Origin: TMED14 sp964475135
GTDB taxonomy: Bacteria; Bacteroidota; Bacteroidia; Flavobacteriales; Schleiferiaceae
Length of the DNA stretch: 7,969 nt
Direction of reading: 5' to 3'
Assembly: GCA_964475135.1 (NCBI GenBank)
Contig: CAYYWL010000046.1
Location: forward strand, 1 to 7,969
Shown here piece by piece: positions 1-5,389 of the stretch. The notes below the pieces were generated by a model. It saw only the letters and a program-made list of their open reading frames with translations. It did not search any database and was not told the origin of the DNA. Every line of letters starts with the position of its first letter. Position 1 is the first letter of the stretch. The translations under genes were made by a program, and so were the position numbers.

Positions 1-132
1 GCCTTTGACCGAAACAAAGGTTGGCGCATCGACCATTGGGTGACGAACAGCCCTGAGCGGGTACAATCAGTCGACTACCTGAAGGATTGCCGATTTTCGG
101 ATCATGCCCCGGTGCGACTCCGCTGGAGTTAA
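1..132 (+). CDS. xth: Exodeoxyribonuclease III / AP endonuclease, C-terminal end (partial)
   Basis: Only the last 43 residues are present, in frame 1 from the window edge to a TAA stop at 130-132; the start lies outside. The tail carries two conserved C-terminal features of the exonuclease III (EEP nuclease) family: a GWRID block at residues 7-11 of the fragment and SDHAPV at residues 33-38, whose Asp-His pair belongs to the active site. The C-terminus of E. coli ExoIII has the same layout (NRGLRID, then SDHAPV, then the end). Family members cut DNA at abasic sites and remove nucleotides from 3' ends during base excision repair. The next gene begins 13 nt downstream on the same strand, so read-through transcription is likely although the functions look unrelated. 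The family call is firm for so short a piece; the exact subfamily cannot be settled. Confidence 0.85.
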   Translation, partial: AFDRNKGWRIDHWVTNSPERVQSVDYLKDCRFSDHAPVRLRWS

Positions 133-145
133 CTACCTTCGTAGT
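132..145 (+). promoter_or_regulatory. Small hairpin filling the xth-ompA junction
   Basis: ACTAC and GTAGT form a perfect 5-bp inverted repeat around a CTTC loop. The stem starts on the last base of the xth stop codon and ends on the base just before the ATG of the OmpA gene, so it occupies the place of a ribosome binding site; no Shine-Dalgarno sequence is visible. With only two G-C pairs it is weak and may be chance. If it folds in the mRNA it could affect translation start or coupling from the upstream gene. Confidence 0.2.
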
Positions 146-1120
146 ATGCGAATTCAAGTTGCCGCGGCATTGGCCGCAATCGCGCTCCTCAGCGCCTGTG
201 TGTCGCCCAAAAAGTATTCAGAGCTTCAGTCGTCGTACGACGCGACGGTTCAGCGGGCGGAATCGCTCAAGGTTGAAGCCGAAAAGGCCCGAATTTCAGC
301 GAGCGAGAGCGAGGCCCAAAAGGCCAAAGCACTGGCTGCGTTGGACGGCGCGATCAAAGACACGACCGCTCAAGGTGCCGAGATGCGCAAGCTCCAGCGC
401 GCCTACCGCGACCTTAATTCCAACTACGAGTATGCGCTGAAGAACAACAGCCGCTTGGTTCAAGAGAACTTGACTGAAAATAAAGCGATGCTCGAGCGCA
501 TGGAAGCACTTGCTGCGCGACTTGCCGCCAAAGAGGATTCACTCAAGCGCGAGCAAGAGCGCCTAATGGACCTCGAAATCGCCCTTCAGCAGCGCGAGCA
601 GCGCGTCGCTGAGTTGGAGCGCCTCATCAGCCGAAAGGACAGCGCTGCGGCCTACCTGCGCCAACGCCTCGCCGATGCCCTGCTTGGGTTTAAGGATCGT
701 GGACTAACCGTATCGATGCGCAACGGCCAGGTCTATGTATCTCTAGACAACCGCCTGATGTTTGCCAGCGGATCTTGGGACGTGCAGCCCGACGGAGCCT
801 CTGCCTTGGGCGAACTTGCCAAGGTGCTCAATGAGAATAAGGATCTTAAAATTGCCGTCGAGGGCCACACAGACAGCGACGCGTTCAATGGAAAAACCGC
901 CGTCAAAGACAACTGGGACCTTTCGGTGATGCGCGCGACGAGCGTAGTGAAAATTCTCGTCGGCAAAGGCGTGACACCGCAACGTGTTCAAGCGGCTGGT
1001 CGCGGGGAATTCTTGCCCATTGCATCCAACGACAGCGCCGAAGGGAAGGCCAAGAACCGCCGGACCGAAATCATCATCACCCCCAACTTGGGTGAGCTGG
1101 CGGAGCTGATCGGCAACTGA
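146..1120 (+). CDS. OmpA-family outer-membrane lipoprotein with coiled coil
   Basis: A 324-residue protein. The start at 146 is chosen because it gives a clean lipoprotein signal peptide: two basic-polar residues, a hydrophobic core and lipobox LSAC with Cys18. An upstream ATG at 104 would add 14 residues that spoil the signal and overlap xth. Residues about 20-190 are rich in Ala, Glu, Lys, Arg and Leu with heptad-like spacing, as in a long coiled coil. Residues about 200-315 form an OmpA C-terminal peptidoglycan-binding domain: EGHTD at 239-243, NWDLSVMRA around 256-264, and NRRTEI near the end. Asp243 and Arg263 match the Asp/Arg pair that holds diaminopimelate in OmpA; they lie 20 residues apart here against 15 in Acinetobacter OmpA, because of an insertion. 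The inferred role is to link outer membrane and peptidoglycan. No beta-barrel is present. It may be co-transcribed with xth and ends at a strong terminator. Confidence 0.9.
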   Translation: MRIQVAAALAAIALLSACVSPKKYSELQSSYDATVQRAESLKVEAEKARISASESEAQKAKALAALDGAIKDTTAQGAEMRKLQRAYRDLNSNYEYALKNNSRLVQENLTENKAMLERMEALAARLAAKEDSLKREQERLMDLEIALQQREQRVAELERLISRKDSAAAYLRQRLADALLGFKDRGLTVSMRNGQVYVSLDNRLMFASGSWDVQPDGASALGELAKVLNENKDLKIAVEGHTDSDAFNGKTAVKDNWDLSVMRATSVVKILVGKGVTPQRVQAAGRGEFLPIASNDSAEGKAKNRRTEIIITPNLGELAELIGN

Positions 1121-1140
1121 TGTTTGCTAAACGATAGTGG

Positions 1141-1167
1141 AGCCGGTCCCTTCGGGCCGGCTTTTTT
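1141..1167 (+). terminator. Intrinsic terminator after the OmpA gene
   Basis: A 9-bp GC-rich stem (AGCCGGTCC with GGGCCGGCT, one G-T wobble) closes a CTTC loop at 1141-1162 and runs directly into six Ts at 1162-1167. It begins 20 nt after the OmpA stop codon, which is ideal for rho-independent termination on the plus strand. The T run ends one base before the radA stop codon, which converges from the other strand. Read on the minus strand the hairpin lies just after radA but has no T tract behind it, so termination in that direction should be weaker. Confidence 0.9.
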
Positions 1168-1168
1168 G

Positions 1169-2269
1169 CTAAAAGAGGTTGTCAACGACCTGGCTGATGC
1201 GATCGAGGGCCACAAAATGCACACCGTGTGGGCGCTTGGGCATGCCCGGAGTCTTGGCGCCCCAGACGTAGTCAAAACCGAGCTGTCCGGCTTCGAGAAC
1301 TCGGGCGTCCATTCGGGCAATGGGTCGGAGCTCCCCTCCCAGACCGACTTCACCGGCAAATGCCACGCCTGGCGGGATGGGGCGGTCCTCTTGGCTCGAC
1401 AAAATGGCCGCGCAGACAGCGAGGTCAAGGGCGGGGTCGTCGACGCGAAGGCCTCCAGTGACGTTCAAAAAGACGTCTTTACTGGCCAGGTGAAACCCAC
1501 AGCGCTTTTCGAGAACTGCCAGCAGCATGTTGAGGCGGCGCGTATCAAANNNNNNNNNNNNNNNNNNNNNNNNNNNNNNNNNNNNNNNNNNNNNNNNNNN
1601 NNNNNNNNNNNNNNNNNNNNNNNNNNNNNNNNNNNNNNNNNNNNNNNNNAGGGCCACGGGCACATGGCGCGCCTTGGCGTAGCGCAGAAATTCGGCGGCG
1701 GATTCGCGGATCTGTCCGACGCTTCCGGCGGCGGAATCCAGCTGGGGGTTGTATGCCGTTTGGATGGAGTCGACCACGAGTAGGCCAGGCTTCAGCTGCT
1801 CGGCGGCCTGGAGAATTTTTGACGTCGAAACTTCGGCGAGGACGTGGCATCCGGGGCCGTTGAAACCAATGCGCTCAGCCCGCATTCGGATTTGCTCCGC
1901 GCTTTCTTCGCCGCTCGCGTAAAGAGCTTTAGCGCCGGCATGCAGGGCCACCTGCAGCATGAGGGTAGACTTGCCGATTCCGGGCTCTCCGCCGAGCAAG
2001 CTCAGGGACCCCGGAACCCATCCGCCCCCGAGCACGCGGTCAAGTTCGAGGTCGCCCGTGGGGACGCGGCGCTCTGCGCTGCGGTCCACTTGGTCAAGGG
2101 TCAGAACCCGGCTTTGACCGGGGGACACCCACGCCTGGTCGACGGGGGCGCGCTCAATGACTTCTTCGACAAGGGTGTTCCATGCGCTGCAGCTGCGGCA
2201 CTGGCCGGCCCACTGGGGGTAGCTGGTTCCGCAGGACTGGCAAACAAAGGCTTTTTTGGTCTTGGCCAT
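1169..2269 (-). CDS. radA: DNA repair protein RadA (interrupted by an assembly gap)
   Basis: RadA is a RecA-like, DnaB-related helicase that drives branch migration in recombinational repair. The N-terminal 206 residues show the C4 zinc finger (Cys10, Cys13, Cys24, Cys27), Walker A GGEPGIGKST at 93-102 with Lys100, and Walker B LLVVDSIQT with Asp167. The C-terminal 126 residues match the Lon-like domain (AVLEKRCGF, DVFLNVTGGLRV, FAGEVGLGGELRPI). Between them sit 100 Ns. The pieces happen to be in frame across the Ns, but E. coli RadA has about 120 residues in that span, including the family's KNRFG motif, so the real gap is probably near 360 nt and the full protein about 450 residues. The gene is thus incompletely sequenced, not shown to be broken. 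The ATG at 2269 puts the zinc finger at the usual distance from the N-terminus. It is the last gene of the minus-strand operon, 30 nt after the YbhN-like gene. Confidence 0.95.
   Translation of the reverse strand: MAKTKKAFVCQSCGTSYPQWAGQCRSCSAWNTLVEEVIERAPVDQAWVSPGQSRVLTLDQVDRSAERRVPTGDLELDRVLGGGWVPGSLSLLGGEPGIGKSTLMLQVALHAGAKALYASGEESAEQIRMRAERIGFNGPGCHVLAEVSTSKILQAAEQLKPGLLVVDSIQTAYNPQLDSAAGSVGQIRESAAEFLRYAKARHVPVAXXXXXXXXXXXXXXXXXXXXXXXXXXXXXXXXXXFDTRRLNMLLAVLEKRCGFHLASKDVFLNVTGGLRVDDPALDLAVCAAILSSQEDRPIPPGVAFAGEVGLGGELRPIARMDARVLEAGQLGFDYVWGAKTPGMPKRPHGVHFVALDRISQVVDNLF
1550..1649. other. Assembly gap (100 Ns) inside radA
   Basis: Exactly 100 Ns, the conventional placeholder for a scaffold gap of unknown length. 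The flanks encode RadA up to HVPVA and again from FDTRRLNMLL. Judging by the usual spacing in the family, about 360 nt is missing where 100 are drawn. All coordinates to the right of this point are therefore shifted relative to the real chromosome. Confidence 0.95.
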
Positions 2270-2299
2270 GGTTCCGCCAAGGTACGCACCCGGCGCGGC

Positions 2300-3274
2300 T
2301 TAGTCGTTTTTAAAACGGTTTAGGCCGATGAACCCGATGATGCCCGTAGACATCAGCATGAGTGCCTGGGCGGCGTGCACGAGTGTGGCAAAGGCGAGAC
2401 CTTCGACATACGGAATACTGAGTACCTCGAGGGCTTTGGCTACGAGGTAGTGGTAGGCCCCGACGCCTCCCGGTACCGGAATCACAACCCCCAAGCTCGC
2501 CGCCATCATCACGAATAGACCTTGGTCGATTCCGATGTGATCTGTAGACGGAAGGGCATAAAAGCACACGTACACCATCACAAAGTATGCGCCCCAGATG
2601 TAGAGCGTGTGACCTAGGTAGACCCATGGTTTGTTGAGGCGCAGAATGCTGGTAAAGCCGTGGGACAGGCCCCGCAAAAACATTTGTACGCGCTGACCGA
2701 CAGCAGTTTCAAAGAATCGGTGGCGGAGTAGCCAGGAAGCGACTGCAAGTGCTAGTCCAACGACGGGAATCCAGGGGAAACCGGTTTCGTCACCACTCGG
2801 GGCGGATTGGGTACTCGCCAAGAGTTTTTGAAGTTCTGGGTAGGTGAGGAGCACGGTGATTCCGAGCAGTATGGCCATCATGATGAGGTCAATGAGGCGC
2901 TCGACGATGATGGTTCCGATAAGGACGTCCACGGGGATTTTGTCGCTGCGGCGCAGGGCGGTGGCACGAGCGACTTCTCCGGCGCGCGGAACCACCATGT
3001 TGATGAGGTAGCCGATTCCGATGGCGTGGGTGGCGCGCCACGAAGTGGTGGTGTAGCCCATCGAGTCGAGGACGATCTTCCAGCGCATTCCGCGTGAAAT
3101 CACGGCGGAATAACCAACTGCAATGCTCACCGCGAACCAGTACCAGGTTGCCCGGCTCATCTCACGGCCCACGGCGTGGATGTCTACTCCCCGAAAGGCG
3201 ATGTAGAGCAGGGCAACCCCTAGTGCGGCGAACACAAGGGTTTTCAGCCAACTGGGAATGCGAGGAAGGCTCAA
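2300..3274 (-). CDS. YbhN/UPF0104 family integral membrane protein (LPG synthase TM-region family)
   Basis: A 324-residue polytopic inner-membrane protein with about seven or eight hydrophobic segments, roughly at 11-28, 43-60, 82-96, 125-145, 167-184, 215-240, 253-272 and 295-318. Family signatures are SRGMRWKIVL at 60-69, N92 to R103 (N-x-x-x-P-R-x-G-E-x-x-R pattern) and PVPGGVGAYHY at 266-276. It resembles the membrane half of lysylphosphatidylglycerol synthase (PF03706) but lacks the soluble aminoacyl-transfer domain, so lipid aminoacylation should not be assumed; its substrate is unknown. The best start is TTG at 3274, two bases after the panD stop codon. The first in-frame ATG, at residue 39, would remove the first membrane segment. 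It lies third in the panC-panD-YbhN-radA operon. The family call is good, the function open. Confidence 0.85.
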   Translation of the reverse strand: MSLPRIPSWLKTLVFAALGVALLYIAFRGVDIHAVGREMSRATWYWFAVSIAVGYSAVISRGMRWKIVLDSMGYTTTSWRATHAIGIGYLINMVVPRAGEVARATALRRSDKIPVDVLIGTIIVERLIDLIMMAILLGITVLLTYPELQKLLASTQSAPSGDETGFPWIPVVGLALAVASWLLRHRFFETAVGQRVQMFLRGLSHGFTSILRLNKPWVYLGHTLYIWGAYFVMVYVCFYALPSTDHIGIDQGLFVMMAASLGVVIPVPGGVGAYHYLVAKALEVLSIPYVEGLAFATLVHAAQALMLMSTGIIGFIGLNRFKND

Positions 3275-3276
3275 GA

Positions 3277-3630
3277 TCAGGCCCTTAAACGGTTGGTCGG
3301 CTCTTCAGGAAAGAGTAGGGTCGGCTGGTAACTTCTGGCCTCTTCAACGCTCATTGCGGCATATGCGATGATGATGATGACGTCTCCTTTTTGTACGCGG
3401 CGTGCAGCCGGTCCGTTCAGGGTGACTTCACCACTGCCTTTTCCACCGCGAATGACGTAGGTGTCAAAGCGCTCACCGTTGTCGATATTGACGATCGTAA
3501 CTTTCTGACCTTCAATAAGTTTAGCGGCATCAATGAGGTCGCTGTCGAGCGTGATGCTACCGATGTAGTTGAGTTCCGCACCGGTGACCCGGACGCGGTG
3601 AATTTTGCTGTAGAGTACCTCGATCGTCAT
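3277..3630 (-). CDS. panD: Aspartate 1-decarboxylase (proenzyme)
   Basis: PanD decarboxylates L-aspartate to beta-alanine for pantothenate synthesis, using a pyruvoyl group made by self-cleavage. The protein has 117 residues, normal for the family. The start chosen is the ATG at 3630, not the ATG three codons upstream at 3639. It gives exact E. coli numbering for the key residues: Lys9, the Gly24-Ser25 cleavage site (YIGSIT), Arg54, Thr57 and Tyr58. It also makes a 4-nt ATGA overlap with the panC stop codon, a classic layout for translational coupling. The conserved LNGPAARRVQKGD stretch and the Ile-rich strand that follows are present. It is cytoplasmic and forms a tetramer in known relatives. 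Nothing suggests loss of activity. Confidence 0.96.
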   Translation of the reverse strand: MTIEVLYSKIHRVRVTGAELNYIGSITLDSDLIDAAKLIEGQKVTIVNIDNGERFDTYVIRGGKGSGEVTLNGPAARRVQKGDVIIIIAYAAMSVEEARSYQPTLLFPEEPTNRLRA

Positions 3631-4505
3631 TTGCGGCAAAGGTACAACGGCGCATTGTCGATGAGCCGCACGGAGCCTGCATAAACGGATATAAGTGTTT
3701 GGACGCTGCGTCCGTAGGAATCGACGGGTCGGTCGGGATCGGTTAAGGCCTCAAGGGTGTCAGAGAAGATGAAGTCAATGGATTCCACCACGAGGCCCTC
3801 GAATCGCTCGATTTCTTTGCGCAGCTCGCGCTGAAGCGCGCGGGCCGGAGCAGGGAATTCGCGCACCTCATTGGCCGCCCACTGAAGTGCGCGGTAGATG
3901 GCGGGGGCTTCGGCGCGCTGCTCGGGGGTGAGCAGTCGGTTTCGGGAACTCATGGCAAGCCCGTCGGATTCGCGAAGGGTGGGGCAGGATACAATGGTTG
4001 GGGTTCCGCCCCGAAGTGCAGCGAGGCACCGCACCACCGCAACTTGCTGAAAATCTTTGAGGCCAAAGTAGGCTTTGGTGGCCTGGCTCAACGTGAACAG
4101 GCGGTCCACGACGGTGGCAACTCCCTGAAAATGACCGGGGCGAAGGGCTCCCTCGAGCCGAGTGTCGAGCCCTTGCAGGTCGAAGTGCTGGCTCTGAATA
4201 CCGTCGGGGTAGAGGTCGACGGCTGTTGGAAACCAGACCGCAGCGGCTTCAGAATTCCGCAGTAATGCGATGTCACCGTCTTCATCCCGCGGGTAGGAGG
4301 CCAGGTCTTCGGGTCGGTTGAACTGCGTCGGATTGACAAAAATGCTGACCAAAACAGGCGCTCCTTCTGCGGCAGCGCGGGCCACAAGCGCGAGGTGCCC
4401 GGCATGCAATGCCCCCATGGTGGGAACAAATCCAAGTTCGTTGTGAGCACTGCGCCATTCGCGCAGTTGGTCGAGGGTCCGAAGGACCGTGAGAGATTCT
4501 GCCAA
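3627..4505 (-). CDS. panC: Pantoate--beta-alanine ligase (pantothenate synthetase)
   Basis: PanC joins pantoate to the beta-alanine made by PanD, using ATP, through a pantoyl-adenylate intermediate. The 292-residue length is typical. Visible motifs are PTMGALHAGH at 28-37 (nucleotide-binding HxGH with His34 and His37), VNPTQF at 57-62, LEGALRPGHFQGV at 117-129, FGLKDFQQ at 147-154 with Lys150-Asp151, and RESDGLAMSSRNR at 178-190. Leu149 replaces the Glu usually seen in FGEKD, a mild departure beside the conserved Lys-Asp. The start must be TTG at 4505: an in-frame TAG lies five codons upstream, no ATG or GTG occurs before the first motif, and TTG gives the usual spacing of about 24 residues to GFVPTMG. 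It is first in the operon, with its TGA stop overlapping the panD start. Its promoter should lie in the 77-bp region shared with the divergent gene. Confidence 0.96.
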   Translation of the reverse strand: MAESLTVLRTLDQLREWRSAHNELGFVPTMGALHAGHLALVARAAAEGAPVLVSIFVNPTQFNRPEDLASYPRDEDGDIALLRNSEAAAVWFPTAVDLYPDGIQSQHFDLQGLDTRLEGALRPGHFQGVATVVDRLFTLSQATKAYFGLKDFQQVAVVRCLAALRGGTPTIVSCPTLRESDGLAMSSRNRLLTPEQRAEAPAIYRALQWAANEVREFPAPARALQRELRKEIERFEGLVVESIDFIFSDTLEALTDPDRPVDSYGRSVQTLISVYAGSVRLIDNAPLYLCRK

Positions 4506-4512
4506 AACAGCC

Positions 4513-4520
4513 CAAAACTA
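4513..4520 (-). promoter_or_regulatory. Candidate -7 box for the panC operon
   Basis: On the minus strand this reads TAGTTTTG, a match to the Bacteroidota -7 consensus TAnnTTTG. It lies only 7 nt upstream of the panC TTG start, so transcription from it would give a leader of a few bases at most. No TTG-type -33 element is seen at the expected distance. It may be a real promoter for a nearly leaderless mRNA, or chance. Confidence 0.25.
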
Positions 4521-4524
4521 GAGC

Positions 4525-4564
4525 GCCAATATAGAATTTCGTACCTTTGTGGGCCAATTTATAG
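4525..4564. repeat. Imperfect direct repeat flanking the plus-strand -7 box
   Basis: GCCAATATAG (4525-4534) and GCCAATTTATAG (4553-4564) are the same motif apart from a TT insertion. Their starts are 28 nt apart and they flank the candidate promoter at 4542-4549. Paired sites around a divergent promoter can be operators, but two copies of an AT-rich 10-12-mer may also be chance. Confidence 0.3.
4542..4549 (+). promoter_or_regulatory. Candidate Bacteroidota -7 box for the glgA-like/DUF4270/glmS operon
   Basis: TACCTTTG matches TAnnTTTG exactly and lies 33 nt upstream of the ATG at 4583, leaving a short 5' leader of about 25-30 nt. The leader ends in a purine-rich AAGAAGAGA (4572-4580) that could help ribosome binding. 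A matching -33 TTG is not evident, though that element is less conserved in this phylum. The position in a short divergent intergenic region supports the call. Confidence 0.45.
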
Positions 4565-4582
4565 GCACGATAAGAAGAGATT

Positions 4583-5383
4583 ATGGCAAAGCGGCGCATT
4601 TTATACGTTTCACACGAGATCAAGCCCTACTTCCCCGAGGGGGATTTGGCCAATGCCGCACTGGCTTTCCCGAAGAAAATGAACGAGTTAGGTCATGAAA
4701 TTCGCGCTTTCATGCCCCGGTTCGGCGTCATCAATGAGCGCCGCCACCAACTTCATGAGGTAATTCGATTGAGCGGAATCAATGTCGTGATTAACGACTA
4801 CGACCAACCGCTCATCATTAAGGTTGCATCGGTTCCGGGCGCCAAGATTCAAGTCTACTTCATTGACAACGAGGAGTACTTCAAGCGCAAGGGTACCTGG
4901 GAAGACGCCCAAGGTGCGTTTTACGACGACAACGGATCTCGCTCGCTTTTTTTCAGTAAGTCCGTCATTGAAACAATCAAAAAACTGGGCTGGCAGCCCG
5001 ATGTGGTGCACGTAATGGGTTGGATGTCTGCTCCACTGCCGGTCTACCTTCGTCAGTTCCACAGCGACGACGCCCATTTTGCCGGAACCAAAGTGGTCTT
5101 CAGCCTTTTTGAGAACGGTTTTGAGGGCTGCCTCGATAAGGGCCTTGAAGAAGGCATGGCCTTTGACGGAGTAAAGGGCATGGACCAGTTTAACAACCCC
5201 TCTGCAGAATCGCTCTTCTGTGGTGCGGCCTCCCACGCCGACGCTGTACTTCAAATGAGTCCGAACGCTTCTCCCGCCGCAGTTGAGGCTGCTAAGGCCG
5301 CGGGTGTCCCTGTGCACAATGGGGCAGAGTTCCTTGAGAACCCTGCGGCCCTCGATGCCTTTTACGAGTCACTGTTCGCCTAG
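4583..5383 (+). CDS. Degenerate single-domain starch/glycogen synthase-like protein
   Basis: A 266-residue protein matching the N-terminal Rossmann domain of GT5 glycogen/starch synthases (PF08323), but without the C-terminal GT-B domain. An ungapped match to the E. coli GlgA N-terminus puts the ADP-glucose-binding KTGGL at residues 18-22, where this protein has PEGDL: the lysine and the second glycine are lost. GlgA's HAHDWH segment corresponds to HVMGWM at 143-148, so the catalytic histidine is Met148. A long conserved-looking block, about 49-109 (NERRHQLHEVIRLSG, then QVYFIDNEEYFKRKG), is familiar from Bacteroidota homologues of the same length that are usually labelled glycogen synthase. 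The DUF4270 gene follows after 6 nt, leaving no room for a missing half, so this is not a truncation. Catalysis is unlikely; a binding or regulatory role is inferred, not shown. It heads an operon that ends in glmS and is divergent from panC. Confidence 0.8.
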   Translation: MAKRRILYVSHEIKPYFPEGDLANAALAFPKKMNELGHEIRAFMPRFGVINERRHQLHEVIRLSGINVVINDYDQPLIIKVASVPGAKIQVYFIDNEEYFKRKGTWEDAQGAFYDDNGSRSLFFSKSVIETIKKLGWQPDVVHVMGWMSAPLPVYLRQFHSDDAHFAGTKVVFSLFENGFEGCLDKGLEEGMAFDGVKGMDQFNNPSAESLFCGAASHADAVLQMSPNASPAAVEAAKAAGVPVHNGAEFLENPAALDAFYESLFA

Positions 5384-5389
5384 GTTTTT

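Noticed and set aside
104..145. Upstream ATG at 104 as the start of the OmpA lipoprotein
   Set aside because: It would overlap xth by 29 nt and place 14 polar residues before the signal peptide; the ATG at 146 gives a standard lipoprotein leader.
1124..2323. Long open frames on the plus strand opposite radA (219 and 159 codons)
   Set aside because: They are antisense to well-supported RadA coding sequence, one runs through the N gap, and their translations show no recognisable domain.
2300..3274. Full lysylphosphatidylglycerol synthase (MprF)
   Set aside because: The protein has only the membrane region at 324 residues; the soluble aminoacyl-transfer domain is absent.
4688..5317. 209-codon open frame on the minus strand
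   Set aside because: It lies wholly antisense to the GT5-like gene and arises from GC-rich codon bias; no domain or start signal supports it.
4583..5383. The glgA-like gene as a truncated pseudogene or frameshifted glycogen synthase
   Set aside because: The next gene begins 6 nt later, no remnant of the C-terminal GT1 domain is seen in any frame, and the length matches homologues I recall from the phylum.
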